A stretch of 26,381 bases of DNA, taken from contig CALNAU010000158.1 of the NCBI GenBank assembly GCA_937874275.1, forward strand, positions 1-26,381. The letters run 5' to 3'. The notes under the pieces are model-generated. The model was not told the origin of the DNA. It ran no database searches and saw nothing but the letters and a program-made list of their open reading frames with translations. Both the position numbers and the translations under genes were made by a program. This DNA comes from an uncultured Clostridia bacterium. GTDB lineage: Bacteria > Bacillota > Clostridia > Christensenellales > Aristaeellaceae. Shown here in pieces: positions 8,354 through 18,632 of this stretch (position 1 is the first letter of the stretch; each line of letters opens with the position of its first letter).

Positions 8354-11300
8354 ATGAGAAGAATCATGATCCTGTTCATCCTTCTTTTGGTGTCGCTGCC
8401 CATCGCTGCCGGTCTGGCCAGCGAGCCGCCGCAGGGCACGTCCCGCAGGCTGGAATGGGACAAAGTGTATTACGCCAATGTTCCAAACGAGAGCAATCCC
8501 TCCAATATATACGGAAGATACAACGATGAGTGTCCCGCCATACCTTGAATGGAGCAAGGATGACGCGGGGCATCTAACTGTCGATGCGAAGTGGCCGAAG
8601 TTGACGGTCATCAAGATGCTGACAGATTTCTCCTTTGGCAGCAGCATGGAGGAAACGCTCAATCCCGGCGACATCGAAATCCGGCTGCCTTCTTCCATCT
8701 TCCGGGGGAGCGACGGCAGCATCATCGACCTGTACAAGCACGGCATTGCCCGCCTGGGCGATGCTTCCGCCGATGGCGCCGCGACAGATTTCCGTTATAC
8801 CATAGACCCGGTCACCAATGAGTTTGTGATTACCAACATCAACGCTGTCAGAGCCGGGCGACGTTCCTGAATATCCCCATCGAGTACAGGGTCAACCCGC
8901 TTTCCGTCCCCTCCACATGGGAAAATCTTGATATCACGGCCCATATCACCGTAAAGCGCGGGGATACGGTGGACGAATACGACAGCAATACCTTATCCAT
9001 GGATTTTCAAACCTTCGCCGACCTGAAAGATCCCCGGAAAATCGGCGCCGCCTTGCCCGGGTGGGATCCCCTCTGGGGACCAACACCTGATGATGCGGGC
9101 GATTTTTTCTATGTGCGATGGAACATCCAGTTCGCGATTGCCAACAGCAATTCCCAACCCGGTGTCATCAGCATTGAGGACATCCCAAACCCCGGCGGCA
9201 TCAACCAAGGTGGTGAGTTGCTGGCCTGGGAGACCAGCCAGACAACGCCCTGGCTATCCCTCACCCTGCCTGTCACCAACGACCCGTGGGCCGAGTTCCA
9301 CGAGGATATGCAGGTGGCGGATCAAAAACCAGGAGAGTACTTTCATACTGTCAGCATATACATGCGCTACCCAGTCAGTCTGTTGCAGCCGATTGCCCCC
9401 GGTTCTCCCCTGCGCCAGGCCATGGTGTACAACGATGCCCTTATCACCTTAGATCCCACCTACGATGCCGCGCCCGTTACCAAGCGGGCGATTGGTTCCC
9501 TGTTATATGAGGAGAAGGAATACATACCGTATCTTGGCGGCAACTGGAGCAAACTGGTCAGCCCCAAATGGGTATATGGCGGCCTGAACAGGCTGGACAC
9601 TGCCGCCCAGACCGGTCCACTGACCCCGATGGACCTTGTGGTCGGCTCGGCGTACGAGTGGCGCCTTGACAACACATACATAGATTGTGGCTGCACGTAT
9701 AACGGCAGCGAGTACGGCCAACTTCCCTGGTCCTTTACCCAGCAGGACAATACGCTGGAATGGGTACACAGCACAACCGATACCCCTTCCCTGCAGAAGG
9801 GCGACTATGAATTCACCGTCGCCACGATCATGCGGCCTATTGAGCATATTTACTCCCCGGCCAATGCCCTGGGGCAGGTTTCCCAACTCCCTCAACCTTT
9901 TGAAAACTATGGCACCAGCACCATCCACTACACCTTGGTGGACAACCCCACTCCCGCTGATTGGCTGCCCCTGGGCACCCTGGATGTATTATCCGATGGC
10001 ACGTGGACCTATACGCCCCAGGCGGCACACCGTCCGCCCCCATTGCTGCCATAACAAGCTATGCCGTCACCCTGCCCAGCGGCACGTTGGGCGTCCGTCA
10101 AACCCATGAGGGCAAGATGGGCAGCATCAACCTTCGAATGAACCTGAAGACCCGTCTGTATCCGACAGCGCGGACACTGCAGGCCATGGAGCGTTTGCTG
10201 ACCAACTCGGACGGCACCCAGTATCTGCCGCTGGCAATACCGCCAATCTGCTGGTGGAGGGCGGTGCCAGGGGCCCGGTTTCCGAATATGTGGCCGAAAG
10301 CATCAACCTGACCCGCTACGCGGGATCCACCTCCATCAGCAAGGGCGCCTCAAGCGTCACCAGCGATCCCGCCAACGCCAGGGAACGGGCATATTACCGC
10401 GTAACTTTGATTGACAGCGTGAATGTGGGCTCCGACATGGCTACGGCGGATGCAGTCGCGCTGGGACTTATCAACGAACAACGCCGGGGTGTTTATTATG
10501 ACCTGCTGCCCCCGGGCACCAACGTCAACCCCAGCGACCTGGCTGTGTACTGCTATCGGGACAGAAACTATGGTACACGCGCGCCCTACACCGTAAGCTT
10601 TACGGAAAATTATAAGGGCAGCGGCCGCACCTTGATGAAGGTTGAAATCCAGTTGCCTCCAACCTTCGAGTCCAATCTCTACCGCCGCTTTACTTCGAGC
10701 CCAATCGAGACGGGCTTTGGCATCGCGTTCTGGCTAAATTATCCCTGGGACAGCATTCGCAGCTACGGCACCACGGTGCGAAACTATGTTGCCTACGAAT
10801 CCCAGAGCGGCAGCCTCTGGTCGGGGCATGATGATACTGCCCCCACCTCCCCCGTCGCCTACCCGGATGCTTACAACGATATCAACCTGGATCAGAGCGC
10901 CAATGCCGGGGAAAAGCGCTTCATGCACGCGTATACGCAAACAGGTTTTACGTACCTGCCGCCCCTGCAGGCCGGTTATTCCAAGCATGTGAAGGCTGCC
11001 GACGAAACCACATACCGCAAGAGCACCGAAGTGCCGGGCGGCGGCGGGTATACCTACCGCCTGGAGCTGACCACCAACAGGGATTCCACGGCCGAAAACA
11101 TTGTTTTCTATGACTCTTTGGAGGATCAGTTTCCCACGGACGGCACAGTCTACTGGCAGGGCATGTTGACGGGGGTGGATGTCAGCCAGCCCCGCAACAT
11201 CAAGCAGGTGGACGCCAAGGTGTACTACGCCACCCGCACCGTCAACCCAAAGGTGAACGCGGCGGATTCCTTGATTGACACGGATGGCAACATCAACACA

Positions 11301-14300
11301 GCCCTCTGGCAGCCGTTGGGCACCGACATCCCAACGGACGTCAAATCCGTCGCCATTGACTTGCGCTATGGGCTGGACGGAACATCATACGTGCTGGCGG
11401 AGGAGGATACGCTGACTGTGGTGCTGCACATGCGCGCACCGGCAGATACCCGCCCCTACCTGCCGCCCACGCTTGATTACAAGGCGCTGGCATACAACAA
11501 TGCCTATGTTCAGTCGAAGTTTACGAAGCCCACGGGCATTGAGATTGGCACCGAGGATGTATCGCCCACCACCGTGTCGCTGCGCCCGATTGACCTGACG
11601 ATAGATAAAACATCAAACCCGGCCACCGGTACGGCCGAGATGCCCAGGCTGGTGGTACAAAACAGCAAACTCACCTATACCCTCACCGTTAAAAACATCA
11701 ACAAGGTGGAAACCATCACCGCGGTACAGGTGGAGGATACAATGCCCGAGGGACTCATCATCGACACCACAGGCATCTCCTACCGATTCGGCACCTCCGG
11801 CGCTTATAGCCCGGTAGCCGGCAGCGCCAGGGTAAAATATAAGAAAAATGGTCAGCACCTGGTTTTTCTGGTTGATCAGCTGAATGCCAACGAGACCCTG
11901 TCTATGCTAATCCCAACCACGGTCCCGCCCGTATCAGGCGAAAGCCCCATCACATTTGATAACATCGCCTACATCACCGGCGCCATGGGGTCGGAGCTTG
12001 AGGTCGCCAGCCCTCCCACCCACCACTACACGTTGAAGGTGGGGACATCGGCGGTTATCGGAAAAACGTTCAACGCAGGCGGCCGCGCGCTGAAACCCAA
12101 TGAGTTCTCCGTGATTGTAAAAGACGCGAGCGGCAATCAGGTGGGAGGCCCCATCTTCAATGACGCCGAAGGAAAGTTTGCCCTGCCCCAACTGTGGTTC
12201 GGACAAAACGGTACGTACAACTATACCATCACTGAGGTGAAGGGCACCGAAGGCAGCATGCAGTATGATGGTCGCACCGCCACCTGGCGGATTGTCGTCG
12301 GCACATTGTATAACCCCACACGCCTGGCGGTTACCTCCTCCTGGTTTTTATTTGGCGGCGCCTGGCAGAACACCTTCAACTTCGTGAATACCTATACGGT
12401 TAAGGGACACTTTGTACCCGAACTAACCAAGGTCATGCACGGCAGGCCGCTGGAGGCGGGCGAGTTCGCCTTTACCATCGAGGCCGTGAACGGTGCGCCG
12501 CTCAACGGCGAAAACGGACCGCTGCAGCAGCCGTGGGACCTGCCGGTGCGCAATACGCTGCAGGCGGACGGAACAGGGGCCGTTGTCTTCCCGGCGCTGC
12601 ATTTCACCCAGCAGGATATCGGCAAGGTCTATACCTATACCCTCCGCGAACTCCCCAGCGGCATCCCCGGCGTGACGGACGACAACAAGACCATCACCCT
12701 CACCTTGACTGTGGAGGACGCCGGCGGCGGGCAGCTGAACATCACCGGCCAATACACCGACAGTGACCAGATAGACGGTAACGACCGCATCTTCCGCAAC
12801 AGCATCGAGACGGTTAGCTACACCGCGCGCAAGCGCTGGGTCAACACCACCGGTGAGGGCAACCTCCTTGGCCTTCGGCTGCTGCAGGATGAACAGCCCA
12901 TGAGCGATGACTACGTGCTCATCAACGGCGTGATTGACGGCAGCAACACCGGCAACACGCCTGGCGAACCGCCGCTCAAGGCTGACGGCTCGGGCGAACT
13001 GGCCGCCTGGGCCTATACATGGACCACGCTGCCCAAATATCGTTATGATGCTGAGGGCAAGCCTACTACCCATGTGTATTCCGCCCGGGAAATTCGGGTG
13101 CCCGACCATTTCCAGCATAGCGTGGATGAGGACGGCACGCTGGTCAACACCTACCGCCCCGGTACCTTTACGGCCAGCAAAAGCTGGAATGGCAAGGAAG
13201 GGCCTGAGGTGAAGTTACTTCTGTACCGCACGGCGCTGAACGACCCTTCCATTGAATGGGTGCTGGAGGATACCGTCACGCTGGATGGGCAGATAGATGA
13301 CCCGGCCAATGAAGATGGCTCGGGGGAAACGGAGCCCTGGCACTATACCTGGGTCAATCTGCCCGCCAACACCAATGAACTGCCTGGGTATACCGGGCCC
13401 TTCCACTCCTTTGAGTACGAGGTGGAGGAGGAGCTGGTTCCCGAAGGCTATGAACTGGATACCGTTTCCACAGCCAGCCGCCTGGTGGTCAATGTGGCGC
13501 AGCAGGTGGACTTCACGGTGAACAAGGTGTGGAAGGGAGGCAGCGAGCCGCGGCCTGAAATCACGCTGCAGCTCACCCGCGATGGCGAAGACTGGCTGGA
13601 CGCCGTCACCCTTGCCTCCGGCCAGACCAGCCACACCTGGTATAACCTGCCCCGCTACAGCAATTGGGACGCGGAGAACATCAACGCGCGCAAGGAGTAC
13701 GTGTACGCCGTGCGCGAGATTGCCCTGGTGGGCTACGACACCTATTACAGCACGGATGGACAAACCATCACCAACTACTTCGTGCCGCCCAAACCGGCAG
13801 AGGTAATTATCACAGCCACCAAATCCCTAGCCGGCCGCGCGCTGCGCGCGGGCGAGTTTGCCTTCCAGCTGCTGGACAGCGAGGGAACCGTGCTGCAGGC
13901 CGATGTGCGCAACGCGGCCGATGGCAGCATCGTGTTCAATCCTGTGCGGTTTACCGCCCCGGGCGAAGGCTTCGTCCTGAAGGTGCGGGAGGTGTCCGGC
14001 ACGGACGGCGCCATCGCGTATGATGGCGCGGTATACACCCTTGCCTATGATGTCCTGCTGCAGGATGACAACAGTTTGGCTGCCGTCCTGACTTCGGTAG
14101 AGAAAGACGACAAACCCATTGAAGTCGACAGCGGCCTGACCTTTGCCAACACATACACGCCCCCTCCGCCTTCCTATCCAACGCTACATGTTCCGCTGCA
14201 CGCGAAAAAGGTACTGCATAACGCCACATTGGCGGATGGGCAGTTTACCTTCATACTGCGTGACAGCGCCGGGAAAGAGCTGGCGCGCGCTGTCAACAAT

Positions 14301-14642
14301 GCGGATGGCAGCGTTGCCTTCCCTGACCGCAGCTTCAGCCGCGCGGTCAGCGACTACACCTACACCATCACCGAGGAAGCGGGTGATGACCGTCACATCG
14401 CGTATGACCCCACCGTCTATACGGTGCGCATCACCACTACCCCTGTTGGCGGCCGCCTGCAAGCCAAAGTGGACCTGCTCAAGAACGGCCTGCCTTATGC
14501 GGGCGAAATCCTCTTTGTGAACACAGGCAAACTGCCCGCGACCGGTGACAGCGCGATGCAATGGGCTGTCCTCACCGCGGTAGGCGCCCTGTTGCTGCTG
14601 GGCGCCGCGCTGACCATCAGGCGCAGACGGGAAAACAGCTAA
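8354..14642 (+). pseudogene. Giant LPXTG-anchored surface protein with FctA and Cna_B domains, four frameshifts
   Basis: The start at 8354 (MRRIMILFILLLVSLPIAAG, signal peptide) has AGGAGG six bases upstream; the ATG at 8348 sits directly on that site and is unlikely to be used. Sensible coding continues through four frame changes: near 8490-8525, at about 8857, about 10024 and about 10234. The last three are each repaired by adding one G to a short G run; the first needs one base removed or two added. From about 10236 to TAA at 14640-14642 one frame is intact. Domains there: an adhesin-like region, a DUF11-like repeat (about 11600-11990), two FctA/Spy0128-type modules (about 12050-12780), three Cna_B-type modules (12810-13790), two more FctA-type modules (13797-14526), then LPATG (14532-14546), a hydrophobic helix and RRRREN. 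Lys near the start and FVNT/FANT near the end of the FctA modules fit intramolecular Lys-Asn isopeptide bonds. Expected location is the cell wall, attached by a sortase. Real decay and assembly error cannot be separated from sequence alone. Confidence 0.85.
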
Positions 14643-14702
14643 TCACATCATTTGCCACTTTTGTTTCGCACGTAGTGCATTCTCACCGGCCTACCCACAC
14701 AA

Positions 14703-14734
14703 GCAGGCGCGACATCCTTGGGTGTCGCGCCTGC
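14703..14734. terminator. Perfect 12 bp hairpin after the LPXTG gene
   Basis: GCAGGCGCGACA (14703-14714) pairs exactly with TGTCGCGCCTGC (14723-14734) around an eight-base loop. It begins about 60 bases after the stop at 14642. There is no T run on either side, so it is not a standard intrinsic terminator; it may protect the 3' end of the mRNA or act together with Rho. Confidence 0.5.
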
Positions 14735-14837
14735 CTGCTCTATGCACCCATTGAGAAGTATCACCAAGTGAAAAAAACGCCGCCGGATTCTCATCCAATC
14801 CTCATCTTGTTCTCCTGTCCGGTTCATCCTGGGCCGC

Positions 14838-14843
14838 TATACT
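14838..14843 (+). promoter_or_regulatory. Possible -10 box for the DUF4342 gene
   Basis: TATACT lies 49 bases before the ATG at 14893. At 17 bp spacing the -35 hexamer would be CTGTCC, a poor match, so only the -10 element is supported. Confidence 0.35.
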
Positions 14844-14892
14844 CAAGCCATACAAGGGACGCGGCCCAAGCCGCAGGAAGAAGGAGGACACC

Positions 14893-15369
14893 ATGGATCA
14901 TTTTGACATGACAGAGAAACTGCGCGAAAAGGCCAACGTCAGCTACGAGGAGGCCAAGGCAGCGCTGGAACGCAGCGACTGGGACCTGCTGGAGGCCATC
15001 GTCTACCTGGAGACCAGCGGTAAGATGAATCGCGACAACGCGCAGGAGGAACCCACCACAAAGCGGGATACCGCCAAAAAAGTCCAGGCCGTGGGCAATG
15101 TGTTTGAAACCATCAGCACCTTTGTGGGCAGCCTGATTGAAAAGGGCAACCGCAACTTCATCGAGGTGCATCGGGGCGGCGATAGGCTGTTCAGCATCCC
15201 CCTGACGGTGCTGGTGCTGCTGAGCCTCATCGCCTTCTGGCTGGTGGTGCCCGCGCTGGCCATCGGTTGGTTCGCCGGCTGCCGCTACCGCTTCACCGGG
15301 CGCGACATCAATGAAAAGCAGCCCGCCGCCCAACCCGTGCAGGACAATGTGGAGCCCTTTCACGGATAA
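14893..15369 (+). CDS. UBA-like/DUF4342 small membrane protein
   Basis: The 158-residue product begins with a UBA/TS-N-like three-helix segment (about residues 5-45). SYEEAKAALERSDWDLLEAIVYL is the diagnostic stretch, resembling the N terminus of EF-Ts. A linker and a DUF4342-like part follow: GNRNFIEVHRGGDRLFSIPL, then a hydrophobic membrane segment near residues 105-127. The combination of a UBA-like domain and DUF4342 is known in Clostridia, but the role is unknown. AAGGAGG precedes the ATG at 14893. The gene appears to be monocistronic, lying between two hairpins. Confidence 0.8.
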   Translation: MDHFDMTEKLREKANVSYEEAKAALERSDWDLLEAIVYLETSGKMNRDNAQEEPTTKRDTAKKVQAVGNVFETISTFVGSLIEKGNRNFIEVHRGGDRLFSIPLTVLVLLSLIAFWLVVPALAIGWFAGCRYRFTGRDINEKQPAAQPVQDNVEPFHG

Positions 15370-15396
15370 CCAATCATCAAACCAAGGCATTGCACA

Positions 15397-15422
15397 AGCT
15401 CCGGCCGATTGAAGCCGGGGCT
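15397..15422. terminator. Stem-loop between convergent genes
   Basis: AGCTCCGGC (15397-15405) pairs with GCCGGGGCT (15414-15422), nine pairs including one G-T. It lies between the DUF4342 gene stop (15369) and the converging oxidoreductase stop (15446). Only TT follows, so termination strength is uncertain. Confidence 0.45.
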
Positions 15423-15445
15423 TTCGCGTATCGTTGAATGAACGA

Positions 15446-16498
15446 TCATACATCCTGCGCCACGTTCACTCGTTGGCCGGTGCGGGCGGACTCCTCCGCG
15501 GCGAACACCACGCGCATGGCTCGCAGGGCTTGCTCGCCATCCAGCACCGAGGGTCTGCCCTCGCTGACGGCGGCGATAAACTCGTCAATCACCCCTGTGT
15601 TGGTACGGTTGCCCGCGTTCTGGTCTTCATTGGTGGTCAGTTCATCCAGGCGGTGATGCTCGGCGTCGCCCTGGTTGGGCTCCCAGATGAGGGAATATTT
15701 CGGGTCATCGTACAGGCGCAGCAGACCCTTGGTGCCCCAGATGCGGGTGGAGTTGTCCTCCCCGGCGTAGAAAGTCCAGCTGACCTGCATGCTGCCGGGC
15801 ACGCCGCTGCGCGTCTCATACAGGCACAGGGCGTTATCCTCCACATCCACCAGCTCACCGGTGGTGTAGCGCTTGTCCATGGTGCGCAGCACGGCGGACA
15901 CCTGTACGATGGGTTCGTCCAGCAGGTAGTGGATCAAATCCGTCTTATGGATGCCCAGGTCGCCCAGCACGCCGAAGTGCGCCGCGGCCTTGGAGAGGAA
16001 CCAGCTGTCCGGCTTGCCCGTCCAGCACTCCGGCCCCGGGTGGCCAAATACGGTGCGAAAGCTGAGCGGCTTGCCAATCAGCCCCTGCGCAATCATCTGC
16101 CTGGCGTGCACATGGGCGTTGGCCAGGCGCTGGTTGTGCCCAATGAGCAGGCGTTTTCCGGCCTTGCGGGCGGCGGCGACCATGGCCTCGCATTCGTCGC
16201 GCGTGACAGCCATGGGCTTCTCGCAAAGCACGTGCTTGCCCGCCTCCAGCGCCGCGATGGATACCTCGGCGTGGGCCACATTGGCCACGTTGACGCTGAC
16301 GGCGTCGATGTCCTGATCCGCCAGCATTTGGACCACACTGTCGTACACCCGGCCGCCGAATTTGGCCGCGGTGGCCTCCGCGCGCTTCGCATCCATGTCG
16401 AAAAAGCCTACGATATGCGCACCGGGGTTCTCCAGATACTCCGGTGCGTGCCGCAGCTGCGTAATCTTGCCGCAGCCGATGATGCCAATGCCTACCAT
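15446..16498 (-). CDS. Gfo/Idh/MocA family NAD(P)-dependent oxidoreductase
   Basis: Members oxidise or reduce sugars, inositols and related polyols with NAD(P). The 350-residue product starts with a Rossmann fold: GIIGCGKIT has the GxGxxG turn at residues 5-10. The catalytic-lysine motif EKP is at 93-95 (CEKPMAV), and GDLGIHKTD at 179-187 supplies the conserved Asp and His of the active site. The C-terminal beta-sheet domain is complete. AGGAGG lies five bases before the ATG at 16498. The gene is divergent from the aldo/keto reductase gene with about 175 bases between them, so the two may share a substrate pathway. The substrate cannot be predicted. Confidence 0.92.
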   Translation of the reverse strand: MVGIGIIGCGKITQLRHAPEYLENPGAHIVGFFDMDAKRAEATAAKFGGRVYDSVVQMLADQDIDAVSVNVANVAHAEVSIAALEAGKHVLCEKPMAVTRDECEAMVAAARKAGKRLLIGHNQRLANAHVHARQMIAQGLIGKPLSFRTVFGHPGPECWTGKPDSWFLSKAAAHFGVLGDLGIHKTDLIHYLLDEPIVQVSAVLRTMDKRYTTGELVDVEDNALCLYETRSGVPGSMQVSWTFYAGEDNSTRIWGTKGLLRLYDDPKYSLIWEPNQGDAEHHRLDELTTNEDQNAGNRTNTGVIDEFIAAVSEGRPSVLDGEQALRAMRVVFAAEESARTGQRVNVAQDV

Positions 16499-16557
16499 GC
16501 TGCCTCCTGCCTGCCCGCGGCGTCATGCGGGCGATGTGTTATGTTCAGAATACCCAC

Positions 16558-16587
16558 ATTATACACCGCGCCAAGGCAGCCTGCCCA
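16558..16587 (-). promoter_or_regulatory. Possible promoter for the Gfo/Idh/MocA gene
   Basis: On the minus strand TGGGCA (16587-16582), an 18 bp spacer and a perfect TATAAT (16563-16558) lie about 60 bases before the ATG at 16498. The -35 is only a four-of-six match. Confidence 0.5.
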
Positions 16588-16606
16588 GTCCATACGCCCC
16601 GATTGA

Positions 16607-16635
16607 TTGTCTTTCCACGGCATTGTTGCTATACT
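16607..16635 (+). promoter_or_regulatory. SigA-type promoter for the aldo/keto reductase gene
   Basis: TTGTCT (16607-16612), 17 bp, TATACT (16630-16635), about 40 bases before the ATG at 16676. It is back to back with the minus-strand promoter at 16558-16587. Confidence 0.7.
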
Positions 16636-16675
16636 TGAGCATAAGAACGATCAGCAAAGCGCGTGGGAGGACAGC

Positions 16676-17821
16676 ATGATATACAGAAACCTGGGTAATA
16701 CCGGCATACAGGCAGGCGTCATCGGCATCGGCACCGAGCACCTGGATGGCCAGCCGTATGAGCGCATTGAGGAAGTCATCAGCGCGGCCGATGCCGCGGG
16801 CATCAACATGATGGACCTATTCATGCCAGGCGAGGAGGTGCGCCGCCACATTGGCCGGGCGCTGAAAGGGCGCAGGCAGCGGTTCCACATACAGGGCGCC
16901 ATCGGCTCGGTCGACCTGCGCGAGCAGTACGACATCAGCCGCGACCTGGATACCTGCAAACGCTACTTTGAGGCGTTGCTGCGGGCGCTGGATACCGACT
17001 ATATCGACTTTGGCATGTTCTTTTTCATGGATACCGAGGAGGCCCTCCAGCAGGTGCTGAACAACGGCATCGCCGATTACGCGCACCGCCTCAAGCAGGA
17101 TGGCGTCATCCGCCACGTCGGCGCTACCTCCCACAACCCGCTGATTGCCCGCAAGATGGTGGAGATGGGCTTACTGGAAACGCTGATGTTCAGCATCAAC
17201 CCCGCCTTTGACATGAATCCGGCCGTCGCCACCCTGGACAACATGCTGGTGGAGATGGGCGACCATGACCTGGAGGGGGTGGACCCTGCCCGCGCGGCGC
17301 TGTACCTGCTGTGTGAGCAGCGGGGCATCGGCATCACCTCCATGAAGACCCTGGGTGCCGGCAAGCTGCTCAGCGCCGAACACACGCCGTTTGACCAGCC
17401 GCTGACCTCGGCCCAGTGCATCCACTACGCCCTGTCCCGCCCGGCGGTGGCCAGCGTGATGCTGGGCTACAGCAGCGCCGAGCACGTAGCGGACGCCTGC
17501 CGCTACCTCACCCTGTCTGATGAGGAGCGGGACTACGCCTCCGTGGTGCGCGGCCAGGGCAGCCTAATGAAGGGGGCTTGCGTATATTGTAACCACTGCC
17601 AGCCCTGCCCGGTGGGGATTGATATCGCCTCGGTGCACCGCTACCTGGATATCGCCCGGCTGGATACGCAGAACGTGCCGCCCAGCGTGCATCAGCACTA
17701 TGAATCGCTGGGCGCCAAGGGCGCTGATTGTATCGCCTGCGGGCACTGTGAGGAGCGCTGCCCCTTTGGCGTACCCGTCATCCACAACATGGGGGACGCG
17801 GCGGAGATATTCGGGGCATAA
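16676..17821 (+). CDS. Aldo/keto reductase-like protein with two C-terminal 4Fe-4S motifs
   Basis: The first 290 residues of this 381-residue protein follow the aldo/keto reductase barrel (YRNLGNTGIQAGVIGIGT at the start, ALDTDYIDFGMFF, VIRHVGATSHNP). The C terminus is ferredoxin-like: C302, C305, C308, C311 and C352, C355, C358, C362, spaced for two [4Fe-4S] clusters. The usual Asp-Tyr-Lys-His tetrad is mostly missing: D47 is present, but the Tyr position (MDLFMPGEE), the Lys position (FHIQGAIG) and the His position (IDFGMFFFM) hold other residues. It may be an electron-transfer or radical-type relative rather than a classical reductase. GGGAGG precedes the ATG at 16676; an upstream in-frame ATG overlaps the promoter and was rejected. 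Confidence 0.88.
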   Translation: MIYRNLGNTGIQAGVIGIGTEHLDGQPYERIEEVISAADAAGINMMDLFMPGEEVRRHIGRALKGRRQRFHIQGAIGSVDLREQYDISRDLDTCKRYFEALLRALDTDYIDFGMFFFMDTEEALQQVLNNGIADYAHRLKQDGVIRHVGATSHNPLIARKMVEMGLLETLMFSINPAFDMNPAVATLDNMLVEMGDHDLEGVDPARAALYLLCEQRGIGITSMKTLGAGKLLSAEHTPFDQPLTSAQCIHYALSRPAVASVMLGYSSAEHVADACRYLTLSDEERDYASVVRGQGSLMKGACVYCNHCQPCPVGIDIASVHRYLDIARLDTQNVPPSVHQHYESLGAKGADCIACGHCEERCPFGVPVIHNMGDAAEIFGA

Positions 17822-17841
17822 ATAGCCGCATCTCAAAAATG

Positions 17842-17880
17842 GCGTGGAGGAGCAAGTTGTCCCTCCACGCTTTTTGATTT
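17842..17880. terminator. Bidirectional intrinsic terminator
   Basis: GCGTGGAGG (17842-17850) pairs with CCTCCACGC (17862-17870) and is followed on the plus strand by TTTTTGATTT. On the minus strand the same stem is followed by CATTTTTGAG. It lies between the converging aldo/keto reductase and pcp genes and can serve both. Confidence 0.85.
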
Positions 17881-17899
17881 GTGTCGCAAGCCCGTAGAC

Positions 17900-18544
17900 T
17901 CAGTGCTCCCGCCCCGCGGATGCCGCGATATCACGCCGATTTTCCGCGATGGCGACAATGGCCGCGCGGATTCCTCTGGCAATTTCCTCGGCGCTCATGC
18001 CGGGCAGCGGCGGGTGATAGGCCTCGGCCTGCTCGGCCAGCATGGGCACATGCATAAAGCCGCCACGCACGCCGGGATATGCGGTGGCCAATTCGTGCAG
18101 CAGGCTGTACATCACATGGTTGCACACATAAGTGCCGGCTGTGTTGCTGACAGAGGCGGGCACGCCCACCGCGTCCATGGCGGCGGCCATGGCCTTGACG
18201 GGCAGCGTGCTGAAGTAGGCGGGCGGTCCACTCGCCACCACGGGGCGGTCCATGGGTTGGTCGCCGGCGTTATCCGGGATGCGCGCGTCATCGATATTGA
18301 TGGCCACGCGCTCGGGCGTGAATTCCGCCCGGCCGGCCGCCTGACCCAGACACAGCACGGCATCCGGCCGCACCTGCTCGATGGCTTGGCGCAGCAGCGC
18401 TGCCGATGTGCCAAAGGCGACGGGCAGCATGCGCTTCACCACCCGCATCTCCCCAACCATGTCCGGCACCAGCCGCATCGCCTCCAGCGACGCATTCTGC
18501 GCCTCGCCGCCAAAGGGTTCAAAAGCGGTCAACAGGATGGTCAT
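17900..18544 (-). CDS. pcp: Pyroglutamyl-peptidase I
   Basis: This cytoplasmic cysteine peptidase (family C15) removes N-terminal pyroglutamate from peptides. The 214-residue product starts MTILLTAFEPFGGEAQNAS, the standard N terminus. The catalytic residues are all visible: Glu in ERVAIN (E78), Cys in SNTAGTYVCNHVMY (C141) and His in GGFMHVP (H165). GAAGGAG lies six bases before the ATG at 18544. It is a single-gene unit with its own promoter at 18604-18632 and the bidirectional terminator at 17842-17880. Confidence 0.96.
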   Translation of the reverse strand: MTILLTAFEPFGGEAQNASLEAMRLVPDMVGEMRVVKRMLPVAFGTSAALLRQAIEQVRPDAVLCLGQAAGRAEFTPERVAINIDDARIPDNAGDQPMDRPVVASGPPAYFSTLPVKAMAAAMDAVGVPASVSNTAGTYVCNHVMYSLLHELATAYPGVRGGFMHVPMLAEQAEAYHPPLPGMSAEEIARGIRAAIVAIAENRRDIAASAGREH

Positions 18545-18603
18545 GCAATCTCCTTCCCGGCAAGTAGTAAGCTTACACCACGCATGCGAAATATGATGAA
18601 GGC

Positions 18604-18632
18604 ATCATAGCATGACAGGCGTTGGGTGACAA
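18604..18632 (-). promoter_or_regulatory. SigA-type promoter for pcp
   Basis: On the minus strand TTGTCA (18632-18627), 17 bp, TATGAT (18609-18604), 60 bases before the ATG at 18544. An inverted repeat overlaps its -35 and spacer. Confidence 0.75.
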
